64,000 nt of DNA from Saccharibacillus alkalitolerans (lineage in GTDB: Bacteria > Bacillota > Bacilli > Paenibacillales > Paenibacillaceae), in NCBI RefSeq assembly GCF_011090185.1, contig NZ_JAAFGS010000001.1, forward strand, positions 1 to 64,000, in the 5' to 3' direction. The position numbers and the translations under genes are program-made. This document shows, piece by piece, positions 19,730 to 28,661 of the stretch (positions are counted from its first letter, which is position 1; every line of letters starts with the position of its first letter). The notes beneath the pieces are model-generated. The model worked only from the letters and a program-made list of their open reading frames with translations. It did no database searches and was not told the origin of the DNA.

Positions 19730-21922
19730 ATGGGCATTGAACGATTACTTGAAAAGGCGTCCGCTTATATCCGAGAGTCGGACCTCCCCCGCATCCGGGA
19801 AGCCTACGAATTCGCCGATAAGGCCCATTCCGGCCAGGTCCGAAAATCCGGCGAGCCGTATATTCTGCATCCGCTGGCGGTTGCAGATATTGTCGTGGGC
19901 ATGCAGATGGACACCACGTCGATCGAAGCGGCCTTGCTGCATGACGTCGTCGAAGACACGACCGTCTCGCTGGAAGAGATCCGGGAGCATTTCGGCGAGA
20001 CCTGCGCGATGCTCGTCGACGGGCTGACCAAGCTCGAACGGATCAAATTCCGGTCCAAGGAAGAACAGCAGAACGAAAATTACCGCAAGATGTTTATCGC
20101 CATGGCCCAGGACATTCGCGTCATCGTGATCAAGCTGGCCGACCGTCTGCACAATATGCGTACGCTCAAGCATCAGTCGGAGGAAGGACAGCGCCGGATC
20201 GCGTACGAGACGCTGGAGATTTTCTGTCCCGTAGCCGACCGCCTCGGTATTTCCGCGATCAAGTGGGAGATGGAGGATATCGCGCTCCGCTACTTAAACC
20301 CGCAGCAGTATTACCGAATTGCCAATCTTATGCACAAAAAGCGCGCCGAGCGCGAACAGTTCATTTCCGACGTCATCGTCCGGATCGGCGAAAAGCTGGA
20401 AGAGATGGGCATCGACGCCGATCTGTCGGGACGTCCCAAACACATCTACAGCGTGTATAAAAAAATGACGAGCAAAAACAAGCAGTTCAACGAAATTTAC
20501 GATCTGCTGGCCATCCGCATCTTGGTCGACAACGTCAAGGACTGCTATGCGACGCTGGGCATCATCCATACGCTGTGGAAGCCGATGCCGGGCCGGTTCA
20601 AGGACTATATCGCCATGCCGAAGGCGAATATGTATCAGTCGCTGCATACGACCGTGGTCGGTCCAAACGGCGAGCCGACGGAAGTGCAGATCCGTACTTG
20701 GGATATGCACCGGACGGCGGAATTCGGCATCGCGGCCCACTGGGCCTACAAAGAAGGCACGACCGTGAATCCGAGCGGCGGGATCGAGAACAAGATGCCG
20801 TTTTTCAAGGAAATTATCGAGCTGCAAAACGAAGCCAAAGATGCGTCGGAATTTGTCGAATCGCTTAAAATGGATTTCTTTTCCGACCTCGTATTCGTGT
20901 TCACGCCGAAAGGACAGGTTATCGAACTGCCGGCCGGATCGGTTCCGCTCGACTTCGCTTACCGGATTCATACGGAAATCGGCAACCGGACGATCGGAGC
21001 CAAGGTAAACGGCCGGATCGTTCCCCTTGATCATAAGCTGAAAACAGGCGACATCGTGGAAATCCTGACGTCCAAGCATTCTTACGGACCGAGTCAGGAC
21101 TGGGTCAAGATCGCCCAATCTTCGCATGCGCGAAGCAAGATCAAGCAGTGGTTCAAAAAAGAACGACGCGAAGAGAATGTCGAAAAAGGTCGAGAGGGTC
21201 TGGAGCGCGAGATCAAAAAGCTCGGGCTGGAAGTCTCGGAATGGCTGACCGACGATAAGCTGCTGGAAGTCGCCAACAAGTTTTCTTTCAACGATACGGA
21301 CGACATGCTGTCCGCCATCGGCTTCAACGGCATCACCGCTTCCCAGGTCGTGACCCGTCTGACGGAGAAATGGCGCCGCGAGCAGGAGGAGAACAGCAAT
21401 CATCTGGAGCTGACGAACGAAATCCGCGAGGTCAAGGCGGCCCCGGCGGACAAAGAGAAGAAGCGTCCGACCAACGGAGTCAAAGTCAAGGGAGCCAGCA
21501 ATCTGCTGGTACGCTTCGCGCGCTGCTGCAATCCGGTTCCCGGCGACGACATCGTCGGCTACATCACGCGCGGAAGGGGCGTATCGGTGCACCGGGCAGA
21601 CTGTACCAACATTCCGGGAGCGGGCGACGGCGAAGAAGCCGCGCGCGTCATCGAGGTGGAATGGGAAGAGGCCGTGGAATCGAATTTCAGCGTCGATATC
21701 GAAATTACGGGCCTTGACCGGCGGGATTTCCTGAACGAAGTGCTGCAGGCGGTATCCGAGAGCAAAACGAATATGACCGCCGTTTCGGGACGCGCGGACA
21801 AAAACAAGATGGCGCTCGTGCATATCACCATTCTGATCCGCAACACCGAGCATCTGCAGTCGGTCGTCGAGCGGATCAAACGGGTGCGAGACGTCTATAC
21901 GGTACACCGGATCATGCAATGA
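19730..21922 (+). CDS. relA: Bifunctional (p)ppGpp synthetase/hydrolase RelA/SpoT homologue
   Basis: Long Rsh enzyme of 730 residues controlling the stringent response. An active HD hydrolase domain is present (ILHPLAVAD, then LLHDVVEDT with H71-D72). The synthetase domain has [23 protein letters not shown] and [23 protein letters not shown] (about 390-450), a Cys-rich zinc-finger region [19 protein letters not shown] and a C-terminal ACT domain follow. Both catalytic halves look intact. In Bacillus it is followed by dtd, as here, at a 53-base gap. Confidence 0.97.
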   Translation: MGIERLLEKASAYIRESDLPRIREAYEFADKAHSGQVRKSGEPYILHPLAVADIVVGMQMDTTSIEAALLHDVVEDTTVSLEEIREHFGETCAMLVDGLTKLERIKFRSKEEQQNENYRKMFIAMAQDIRVIVIKLADRLHNMRTLKHQSEEGQRRIAYETLEIFCPVADRLGISAIKWEMEDIALRYLNPQQYYRIANLMHKKRAEREQFISDVIVRIGEKLEEMGIDADLSGRPKHIYSVYKKMTSKNKQFNEIYDLLAIRILVDNVKDCYATLGIIHTLWKPMPGRFKDYIAMPKANMYQSLHTTVVGPNGEPTEVQIRTWDMHRTAEFGIAAHWAYKEGTTVNPSGGIENKMPFFKEIIELQNEAKDASEFVESLKMDFFSDLVFVFTPKGQVIELPAGSVPLDFAYRIHTEIGNRTIGAKVNGRIVPLDHKLKTGDIVEILTSKHSYGPSQDWVKIAQSSHARSKIKQWFKKERREENVEKGREGLEREIKKLGLEVSEWLTDDKLLEVANKFSFNDTDDMLSAIGFNGITASQVVTRLTEKWRREQEENSNHLELTNEIREVKAAPADKEKKRPTNGVKVKGASNLLVRFARCCNPVPGDDIVGYITRGRGVSVHRADCTNIPGAGDGEEAARVIEVEWEEAVESNFSVDIEITGLDRRDFLNEVLQAVSESKTNMTAVSGRADKNKMALVHITILIRNTEHLQSVVERIKRVRDVYTVHRIMQ

Positions 21923-21975
21923 CGGACCCGGCGGCGCGCTGGCGCGACCGGTCCGAAGAAGGAGCTTGTTTTCCC

Positions 21976-22419
21976 ATGAAAATTGTCATTCAGCGCTGCA
22001 AATCCGCTTCCGTCGAAGTGGAAGGCGAAGCGGTCGGCAGCATCGGGCACGGTCTTATGATTTTGGTGGGCGTAACCGAAGGCGATACGGAAAAGGATGC
22101 CCGTTACCTGGCCGACAAAGCGGCGGGACTGCGCATTTTCGAAGACGAGGCGGGCAAGATGAACCACAGCGTCGAAGACGTGGGCGGTTCGGTCCTGTCC
22201 GTGTCCCAGTTTACGCTGTACGGCGACTGCCGCAAGGGCAGACGTCCGAACTTTATGGCAGCGGCCCGTCCGGAACCGGCGCTCGCTCTGTACGAAGCGT
22301 TCAACGAAGCGCTTCGAGCCCGCGGTTTGACCGTGGAAACCGGCGTGTTCGGCGCGATGATGGACGTGTCGCTGAGCAACTGGGGGCCGGTAACGCTCAT
22401 TGTAGACAGCAAGGAATAA
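21976..22419 (+). CDS. dtd: D-aminoacyl-tRNA deacylase Dtd
   Basis: Removes D-amino acids (and glycine mischarged on tRNA-Ala) from tRNAs. It has 147 residues, matching the family. The two signature motifs are VSQFTLYGD and NWGPVT near the C-terminus. Start is ATG 21976 (MKIVIQRC), with GAAGGAG upstream; a longer frame beginning at 21919 in the relA stop would add 19 residues not seen in the family. Confidence 0.95.
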   Translation: MKIVIQRCKSASVEVEGEAVGSIGHGLMILVGVTEGDTEKDARYLADKAAGLRIFEDEAGKMNHSVEDVGGSVLSVSQFTLYGDCRKGRRPNFMAAARPEPALALYEAFNEALRARGLTVETGVFGAMMDVSLSNWGPVTLIVDSKE

Positions 22420-22435
22420 GAGTTTTGTCTGCCGC

Positions 22436-22474
22436 TTCGGCCGCCTTCGGGCAGCGCCGGGGCGGTTTTTCTTT
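22436..22474 (+). terminator. Rho-independent terminator after dtd
   Basis: A GC-rich stem (CCGCC at about 22441 with GGCGG ending at 22465, with inner pairing) is followed by TTTTTCTTTTT. It closes the relA-dtd unit. Confidence 0.8.
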
Positions 22475-22489
22475 TTGCCGACGCCTTGT

Positions 22490-22515
22490 GTTAGAAGTCA
22501 GGGAGGGCAGGGTAA
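22490..22515 (+). promoter_or_regulatory. Sigma-B-like promoter upstream of the PfpI-family gene
   Basis: GTTAGA at 22490-22495 and GGGTAA at 22510-22515 with a 14-base spacer resemble the sigma-B consensus (GTTTAA, 12-15 bases, GGGTAT). It lies 55 bases before the start codon and just after the dtd terminator. The same spacing occurs before the catalase and KGG-protein genes. Confidence 0.5.
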
Positions 22516-22570
22516 TAAGAAAGCGAGAACGGAAACCACGACGAACAAATTGGAGAGGAGTCAGACATCG

Positions 22571-23077
22571 ATGAGTAAAATCGCATTTTTGCTTGCTAAC
22601 GAATTTGAGGATTCCGAAATGAAGGTTCCTTATGAAGAGGTACGGAAGGCCGGCCATACGGCGGACATCATCGGTCTCAAAGCCGGCGAAACGCTGAAAG
22701 GCAAACAGGGCAAAGCCGAGTATACGGCGGACAAGGCGATCTCCGAAGTCAGCGCTTCGGACTACGACGCCGTCGTGATTCCGGGCGGCTCTTCGCCGGA
22801 AAATCTGCGTCTGGACGAACGGGTGCTCCAATTCGTCAAAGACGTTAACGCGTCGAAAAAGCCGATCGCGGCGATCTGCCACGGTCCGCAAATTCTCGCC
22901 AGCGCCGACCTGCTCAAAGGCCGTACGATCACTTCGTATCCGCCGCTGCAGGACGACATGGTGAACGCGGGCGCCAAGTTCAAAGACGAGGAAGCGGTCG
23001 TGGACGGCAACTTCATTACGTCCCGCACGCCGGATGACGAGCCGGCATTCGTCCGCGAAATTTTGAAGGCTCTGTAA
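22571..23077 (+). CDS. DJ-1/PfpI-family stress protein (general stress protein 18-like)
   Basis: A 168-residue single-domain protein of the DJ-1/PfpI superfamily. The nucleophile elbow AAICHGPQ places cysteine at 103 and histidine at 104; the acidic residue pairing with the cysteine would be in EFEDSE near residue 11-16. Relatives include YfkM (general stress protein 18) and PfpI proteases/deglycases; the substrate is unknown. GAGAGGAG upstream supports the ATG at 22571. A sigma-B-like promoter precedes it. Confidence 0.88.
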   Translation: MSKIAFLLANEFEDSEMKVPYEEVRKAGHTADIIGLKAGETLKGKQGKAEYTADKAISEVSASDYDAVVIPGGSSPENLRLDERVLQFVKDVNASKKPIAAICHGPQILASADLLKGRTITSYPPLQDDMVNAGAKFKDEEAVVDGNFITSRTPDDEPAFVREILKAL

Positions 23078-23224
23078 GGGCGAGTAAGCAGAGCGCTCCG
23101 TGAACGGCCATGCAAGGCCGGCTCCGCCGGCCCTGCTGCCTATATACTTCCGAGAATAGACACGAAGACGCTTTTTTTAAGCGAAAACGCATACCGAACG
23201 TCCATTACAAAGGAGGGAATCAAG

Positions 23225-23677
23225 ATGTCGAAACATATCCAAGCGTATTTCAAAACGGAAAGCGAAGCGGAAGGCGCAAGAATGAGTCTGATGACGTTCA
23301 ACACCGAGCAGCTCGAAGTGGGAGAACTGCAGGGCGGCGTCGGTTACGGCAACGACGGAAACGGAGGCGGCCGGGTCGTCGTGCCTCTCGTACCGCTTTC
23401 GGGCACGACGAACGCGGGATTCAACGGCGGCGCCGCGGTCGGCGGAGGAAGCACGATCGGCGAACACGCGGTTCCGGTTCCGGCTCATCGGGAGTCCGGC
23501 GACTTGGGCGGCCAGCCCATCGACGAAGACGATTTGGACGACAACTATGAGAACGCTTCCGACGACGATCTGAAAGATCTGACTCATACGCTGTCCGTAA
23601 AGGTCAAGGACGAAGATTTCAGGGATGTCGTCCGCAAAATTCGCAGAAATCACGGCTACGTGCATATCTACGATTAA
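23225..23677 (+). CDS. Uncharacterised 150-residue protein with glycine-rich centre
   Basis: I do not recognise this gene. The N-terminal 35 residues (KHIQAYFKTESEAEGARMSL, then LEVGEL) look like a beta-alpha-beta element as in YflT/GSP17M-type stress proteins. The centre (about 36-85) is rich in Gly, Asn and Val, the next stretch (about 92-115) is very acidic, and the last 35 residues (HTLSVKVKDEDFRDVVRKI, ending HVYIYD-like) form another alpha/beta unit. No signal peptide or membrane segment is seen. AAAGGAGGG is an ideal ribosome site, so it is translated. It lies next to a PfpI stress protein. Confidence 0.75.
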   Translation: MSKHIQAYFKTESEAEGARMSLMTFNTEQLEVGELQGGVGYGNDGNGGGRVVVPLVPLSGTTNAGFNGGAAVGGGSTIGEHAVPVPAHRESGDLGGQPIDEDDLDDNYENASDDDLKDLTHTLSVKVKDEDFRDVVRKIRRNHGYVHIYD

Positions 23678-23776
23678 GAGCGCGAGACTTTGTAATCCAA
23701 TTGTAATCTTCGCTACACATTCCCTTAACAAGAGAACGGTATAGTAAGGGCATGACCCCCTTAGATAAATTTTGAG

Positions 23777-23809
23777 GACTCGCGGCAGCAGCCTGCGGGT
23801 CTTTTTTTT
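23777..23809 (+). terminator. Rho-independent terminator after the 150-residue protein gene
   Basis: GACTCGC (23777-23783) pairs with GCGGGTC (23795-23801) with one wobble, followed by eight T. A smaller inverted repeat CCCTTA/TAAGGG at about 23723-23751 lies upstream, of unknown function. Confidence 0.85.
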
Positions 23810-23870
23810 GCTTTTATGGAAAAACGAAGGGGGCCGGACGGTGCGGGCCGGGTTTTAGAGGCAAAGACGG

Positions 23871-23899
23871 TTGACTTTAATCATGCACTTGATTACAAT
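23871..23899 (+). promoter_or_regulatory. Sigma-A promoter for hisS-aspS
   Basis: TTGACT at 23871-23876 and TACAAT at 23894-23899 are 17 bases apart. Transcription would begin near 23906, leaving a leader of about 480 bases before hisS that contains a T-box riboswitch. Confidence 0.85.
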
Positions 23900-23959
23900 C
23901 ATAAAATATAACAAACGCAGTGAGCCTTTTCGTGCCTCCTTCGGATGCAGGGCTCCCGG

Positions 23960-24335
23960 CGAATATGACGATTCGATGACGGGAAAAAGTAATTCGGTGT
24001 TCGATGCGCACAAGAGAGGAATTCCTTGGCTGGAAGAATTCCGCGCGGCGGCCGGACGAAAGACCTCCCCGAGAACGCACGGCGAAAGACGGAAGAAGCG
24101 GCAGGGCGGTCGGCCCGGCACGATTCTTGGAGTCCAAGTAGCCGAGGCGCGAAGTTGGCGGGCGTTAACCGTCGTTAATGAAGCGGGTTATCGCTTCTCT
24201 CGGATAGAGGCGCTTGCGTCCGCTTCGGGAGACGATCCCGAAATGTGGGTGGCACCACGGGAGATTCGTATACGCGGTCCCTCGTCCCTGTACTATGTTC
24301 AGCAATGGCATAGACGGCGGACGGGGGACTTTTTG
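23960..24335 (+). promoter_or_regulatory. T-box riboswitch controlling hisS-aspS (apparent Asp specifier)
   Basis: The T-box core TGGGTGGCACCACGGG lies at 24246-24261. The terminator pairs GTCCCTCGTCC (24277-24287) with GGACGGGGGAC (24319-24329), followed by TTTTT. In stem I, AGTA at 23988-23991, AGAGAG near 24013 and a hairpin with a GGCTGG loop precede GAAAGACCTC at 24058-24067. By analogy with known leaders this places the specifier codon GAC (Asp) at 24062-24064. Uncharged tRNA-Asp would favour readthrough into both synthetase genes. A CAC triplet occurs nearby (24078-24080), so a His reading is not excluded. Confidence 0.88.
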
Positions 24336-24389
24336 CTATTTATAAAAAGAACCCGGCCGCGCAAGCCGGAAAGGAAGGAAAGAGAAACC

Positions 24390-25637
24390 ATGGATTTTCA
24401 AAAGCCGAAAGGCACCCTCGATTTTCTGCCGGGAACGGTGGAAAAATGGCAGTACGTAGAGCGCAAAGCGCGCGACTTGAGCAGACGTTTCAATTACCGC
24501 GAAATCCGCACGCCGATCTTCGAGTACACGCAGCTGTTCCAGCGCGGCGTGGGCGAGACGACGGATATCGTACAAAAAGAAATGTTTTCGTTCCAGGATA
24601 TGGGCGGACGCGGCATGACGCTGCGGCCGGAAGGCACGGCGGGCGTCGTGCGGGCCTACGTCGAAAACAAATTGTTCGGCGAACCGGACGTGGCGAAGCT
24701 GTTCTACATCGGACCGATGTTCCGTCAGGAGCGTCCGCAGGCTGGCCGTTACCGCCAGTTCCACCAATTCGGCATCGAAGCGATCGGATCGGTCGAGCCG
24801 GCCATCGACGCGGAAGTCATCGCGTTCGGCCTGCAGTTCTTCGAAGATATCGGTCTGAAAGGCACCAGCGTCGAGATCAATTCGGTCGGCAACGCCGCAT
24901 CGCGCGCCGCCTACAACGAAACGCTGCTGGCATTCCTGAATCCGATGCGCGACACGCTGTGCAAAGACTGTCAGAGCCGGATCGACCGCAATCCGCTTCG
25001 CGTGCTCGACTGCAAAGTCGATCAGGACAAATTCGAAGGCGCGCCGTCGATTCTCGACAGTCTCGACGAAGAGAGCCGTACCCACTTCGAAGCCGTACAG
25101 AGCAACCTGCAGGGAATGGGCGTCGAGTACACCATCAATCCCCGCCTCGTTCGCGGCCTGGATTATTACACGCTTACGGCATTCGAGTTCAAAACGAAAA
25201 GCGGCATCGGCGCAATCGATACGATCGGCGGCGGCGGACGCTATAACAAGCTGGTTGCCGAAGTCGGCGGGCCGGATCAGCCGGGCATCGGCATGGCGAT
25301 CGGCATGGAACGGCTGCAGCTTCTCCTCGCGGATCAGCAGACGGAGATCGAAACCGAACCGCCGCTCGATGTCTACCTGATCGCGCTCGGAGACAAAGCC
25401 GACGCGGAGATCACGAAGCAGCTGCACAAGCTGCGCCGCCTTGGCTTCTCGGCGGAGCGGGATTATCTGGGCCGCAAAATGAAGGCGCAGATGAAATCGG
25501 CCGACCGGCTTCAGGCGCGGTACACGGCGATTCTCGGCGACGACGAGCTGGAACGCGGCGAGATTGCCGTCAAATCGATGGAAACCCGCGAGCAGGTGAC
25601 CGTGCCGCTGGAGAACTTGGCGGCCGCGCTTAAATAA
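24390..25637 (+). CDS. hisS: Histidyl-tRNA synthetase
   Basis: Class II synthetase of 415 residues. Motif 2 is GPMFRQERPQAGRYRQFHQFG, and the histidine-specific motif is VRGLDYYTLTAFEF; GIGGGGRYNKLV-type glycine motif (TIGGGGRY) and GIGMAIGMERL (motif 3) follow, then the anticodon-binding domain. The ATG at 24390 follows AAGGAAGGAA. The open frame continues upstream to 23871, but that part overlaps the T-box and is not coding. aspS follows after 75 bases. Confidence 0.97.
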   Translation: MDFQKPKGTLDFLPGTVEKWQYVERKARDLSRRFNYREIRTPIFEYTQLFQRGVGETTDIVQKEMFSFQDMGGRGMTLRPEGTAGVVRAYVENKLFGEPDVAKLFYIGPMFRQERPQAGRYRQFHQFGIEAIGSVEPAIDAEVIAFGLQFFEDIGLKGTSVEINSVGNAASRAAYNETLLAFLNPMRDTLCKDCQSRIDRNPLRVLDCKVDQDKFEGAPSILDSLDEESRTHFEAVQSNLQGMGVEYTINPRLVRGLDYYTLTAFEFKTKSGIGAIDTIGGGGRYNKLVAEVGGPDQPGIGMAIGMERLQLLLADQQTEIETEPPLDVYLIALGDKADAEITKQLHKLRRLGFSAERDYLGRKMKAQMKSADRLQARYTAILGDDELERGEIAVKSMETREQVTVPLENLAAALK

Positions 25638-25712
25638 AGACAGAATCGGTCATAAAGGCCGCTTTCGAATACAAACCCACAATACGCGTTTAATAAAAAG
25701 GAGAATCGACTT

Positions 25713-27515
25713 ATGATGCTGAGGACTCATCACTGCGGACAGATCACGTCCGCTCATATCGGAGAAACGGTTACGCTGAACGGCTGGGTACAGACCCGCC
25801 GCGACCTGGGGGGCGTACTCTTCATCGACCTTCGCGACCGCAGCGGCATCGTGCAGGTCGTCTTCAACCCGGCTTATTCCGGCGAAGCGCTGCAGACGGC
25901 CGAACGCGTGCGCACCGAGTACGTGCTGGCGGTAAAAGGAACGGTCGTCAAACGCGACGAAGAAACGATCAACAAAAACCTGCCGACCGGCGAGCTGGAA
26001 GTGCGCGTCACCGAGATCGAAGTGCTGAACGCGGCGAAGACGACTCCGTTCTTCATCGAAGACGGCATCGAAGTCGACGAAGCGCTGAGATTGAAATACC
26101 GCTATCTGGACCTTCGCCGTCCGGAAATGCAGAAGACGCTCATGCTGCGTTCGCAGTCGGCGAAAATCTTCCGCAACTTCCTGGACGACCAAGGTTTCGT
26201 GGAAGTCGAAACGCCGATTCTGACCAAGAGCACGCCGGAAGGCGCGCGCGATTATTTGGTGCCGAGCCGCGTGCACGAAGGCGAATTTTTCGCCCTGCCG
26301 CAGTCGCCGCAGATCTTCAAGCAGCTGCTCATGGTCAGCGGCATCGAACGTTATTACCAGATCGCCCGCTGCTTCCGCGACGAAGACCTTCGCGCCGACC
26401 GCCAGCCTGAATTTACCCAAGTCGACCTGGAAATGTCGTTCGTATCCCGCGACGACATCCTGGGCATGATCGAAGAATTGATGGCCAAACTGTTCCGCGA
26501 AACGATCGGCGTCGAAGTGCAGCTGCCGTTCCAGCGTCTGACGCACGCGGAAGCAATGAGCAAGTACGGCTCCGACAAGCCGGACCTTCGTTTCGGCATG
26601 GAACTGGTCGACGTGAGCGATATCGTCGAAACCAGCGGCGTGAAGGTGTTCGCTTCCGTCGTGACGGGCGGCGGACAGGTTAAAGTGCTGAACGCCAAAG
26701 GCTGCGGCACGTGGCCGCGCAAAGAGATCGACGATCTCGGTCCTTACGCGGCGCGTTACGGCGCGAAGGGCCTCGCCTGGATTCAAGTCAAGGAAGACGG
26801 CTTCAAGGGACCGATCGTCAAGTTCATGAGCGAAGAAGAGATCGAAGCGCTGCGCCAGCGCACGGACGCCGAAGTCGGCGACCTGCTGCTGTTCTCCGCC
26901 GACAAGAAACAAGTCGTGGCCGACGTGCTCGGCGCGCTTCGCCTGAAGATCGGACGCCAGCTGGGACTGATCGACGACAGCATTTACAAGTTCGCCTGGG
27001 TGCTGGACTTCCCGCTGCTCAGCTACGACGAAGAAGCGAAACGCTACGTGGCGGAACATCATCCGTTCACCCGTCCGCTGGCGGAAGACTTGGAACTGTT
27101 CGAGACCGATCCGGGCGCGGTACGCGCGCAGGCTTACGACCTTGTGCTGAACGGTTACGAAGTCGGCGGCGGTTCGCTGCGGATCTTCGAACACGAGCTG
27201 CAGCAGAAGATGTTCAAGCTGCTGGGCATTTCGGAAGAAACGGCTCAGGAGCAGTTCGGCTACCTGCTGGACGCGTTCCAATACGGCACGCCTCCGCACG
27301 GCGGCTTCGCTTTCGGCTTCGACCGCCTGGTGATGCTGCTGACGCAGCGCACGAACCTGCGCGAGACGATCGCGTTTCCGAAAACGGCGAGCGCGACCGA
27401 CCTGCTGATGAACGCGCCGGCGCCGGTGGACAAAGGACAGCTGGACCAACTGCACATCAAGCTCGCGCCGAAGCCGGCCAAAAAACCGGCTGCGGCGGAA
27501 GGCGAGCAGGCTTAA
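25713..27515 (+). CDS. aspS: Aspartyl-tRNA synthetase
   Basis: Class IIb synthetase of 600 residues with an N-terminal OB anticodon-binding domain, motif 2 ([19 protein letters not shown]), the bacterial GAD insertion (about 290-420) and motif 3 ([13 protein letters not shown]). RRDLGG in the OB domain has Leu where non-discriminating AspRSs usually have His, suggesting it charges only tRNA-Asp. The C-terminal tail is rich in Lys/Ala/Pro. It shares the hisS T-box and ends at a clear terminator. Confidence 0.97.
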   Translation: MMLRTHHCGQITSAHIGETVTLNGWVQTRRDLGGVLFIDLRDRSGIVQVVFNPAYSGEALQTAERVRTEYVLAVKGTVVKRDEETINKNLPTGELEVRVTEIEVLNAAKTTPFFIEDGIEVDEALRLKYRYLDLRRPEMQKTLMLRSQSAKIFRNFLDDQGFVEVETPILTKSTPEGARDYLVPSRVHEGEFFALPQSPQIFKQLLMVSGIERYYQIARCFRDEDLRADRQPEFTQVDLEMSFVSRDDILGMIEELMAKLFRETIGVEVQLPFQRLTHAEAMSKYGSDKPDLRFGMELVDVSDIVETSGVKVFASVVTGGGQVKVLNAKGCGTWPRKEIDDLGPYAARYGAKGLAWIQVKEDGFKGPIVKFMSEEEIEALRQRTDAEVGDLLLFSADKKQVVADVLGALRLKIGRQLGLIDDSIYKFAWVLDFPLLSYDEEAKRYVAEHHPFTRPLAEDLELFETDPGAVRAQAYDLVLNGYEVGGGSLRIFEHELQQKMFKLLGISEETAQEQFGYLLDAFQYGTPPHGGFAFGFDRLVMLLTQRTNLRETIAFPKTASATDLLMNAPAPVDKGQLDQLHIKLAPKPAKKPAAAEGEQA

Positions 27516-27527
27516 GTTTGCAACGAA

Positions 27528-27565
27528 GAAAAGACAGCCGGCATCGTCCGGTCTGTCTTTTCGCT
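27528..27565 (+). terminator. Rho-independent terminator after aspS
   Basis: AAAAGACAG (about 27529-27537) pairs with CTGTCTTTT (27553-27561), with inner CCGG/CCGG pairing. It closes the hisS-aspS operon. Confidence 0.85.
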
Positions 27566-27615
27566 TTGTCGAGGCGTCACGCCCTTACTTTAGGATTCAA
27601 GGAGGTTCTTCCATT

Positions 27616-28383
27616 ATGCTGCACGCATTCTCAAGAACGGAACTCGCACTCGGACCCGAAGGTCTCGAAGAACTCAAAAACAGTACGGTGGCGGTGCTCG
27701 GCATCGGCGGCGTCGGCGCGATGGCCGTCGAAGCGCTCGCCCGCTCCGGCGTCGGCACGATCATCATGATCGACAAGGACGTCGTCGATATCACGAACAT
27801 CAACCGCCAGATTCATGCGCTGACGACGACGGTCGGGCAGCAAAAAACGGAATTGATGGCCGAACGCGTCAAGCTGATCAATCCGGACATCAACACGATC
27901 GTGCTCAACATGTTTTATACGGAAGAGACGTACGAGAGACTGTTCGAGCACAAAATCGACTATGTGGTCGACGCTTCCGACACGATCATCTACAAGATTC
28001 ATATCATCAAGGAATGCCTGAAGAGAGGCATCCCGATTATCTCCAGCATGGGCGCGGCGAACAAAATGGACCCTTCGCGCTTCCAGGTCGCGGACATTTC
28101 CAAAACGAAAATGGACCCGATCGCCCGTATCATCCGCAACAAGCTGCGTAAGGAAGACGGCATCAAAAAAGGGGTCAAAGTCGTCTTTTCGACCGAAAAG
28201 CCGATCAAGCCCCGCCAGGACGTTACGGAGCAAATCGCGCCGGCCGGCGCCAAAATCCGCAAAGCGAAGCAGCCGCCGGCAAGCAACGCTTTCGTTCCGC
28301 CGGTTGCCGGACTGATCATGGTCAGCGAAGTCGTCAAAGACCTGATGATCCGCGGCGGTCATCCGCTTCCCGATCAAGAATAA
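27616..28383 (+). CDS. tcdA: tRNA threonylcarbamoyladenosine dehydratase TcdA
   Basis: E1-like ATP-dependent enzyme that cyclises t6A-37 to ct6A in ANN-decoding tRNAs. It has 255 residues. The nucleotide-binding GIGGVGAMAVEALARSG motif is at about residues 31-47, followed by DKDVVDITNINRQ, as in ThiF/MoeB/TcdA proteins. AAGGAGG lies ten bases before the ATG. It follows the aspS terminator and is itself followed by a terminator. The partner desulfurase CsdA/CsdE is not adjacent; iscS lies 8 kb away. Confidence 0.92.
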   Translation: MLHAFSRTELALGPEGLEELKNSTVAVLGIGGVGAMAVEALARSGVGTIIMIDKDVVDITNINRQIHALTTTVGQQKTELMAERVKLINPDINTIVLNMFYTEETYERLFEHKIDYVVDASDTIIYKIHIIKECLKRGIPIISSMGAANKMDPSRFQVADISKTKMDPIARIIRNKLRKEDGIKKGVKVVFSTEKPIKPRQDVTEQIAPAGAKIRKAKQPPASNAFVPPVAGLIMVSEVVKDLMIRGGHPLPDQE

Positions 28384-28402
28384 CCGTTCATCCGTTTGAG
28401 CA

Positions 28403-28435
28403 GCGCGTTTCCCCGTCCGTGGGAAGCGCGTTTTT
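28403..28435 (+). terminator. Rho-independent terminator after tcdA
   Basis: GCGCGTTTCCC (from 28403) pairs with GGGAAGCGCG (to 28430), followed by TTTTT. The rest of the gap to 28661 carries no recognised gene. Confidence 0.85.
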
Positions 28436-28661
28436 GGCGTTCGGCGTTCGTTCTGATGCGTTTCGGAAAAAAATAGCGCTCCTGCCGCGGAAATATGCTA
28501 TGCTAATAGTCCTTTTGCGTTTTGCCGACGACTCGGGTCCGAGGCGGAACGCGAATCATTTTCGGCATTTTGTACGGACTGCCGTTCTTCCCGCGATGAA
28601 CGGTAGGTTCGTCGGTTCGCGAGAACCCCTGTGCAAAATGCTCTCTTAGGAGGTAACTGAA

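Noticed and set aside
23871-24389. In-frame 173-residue N-terminal extension of hisS
   Set aside because: It begins at the -35 box and covers the T-box leader and its terminator; HisS normally starts at the MDFQKPKG position.
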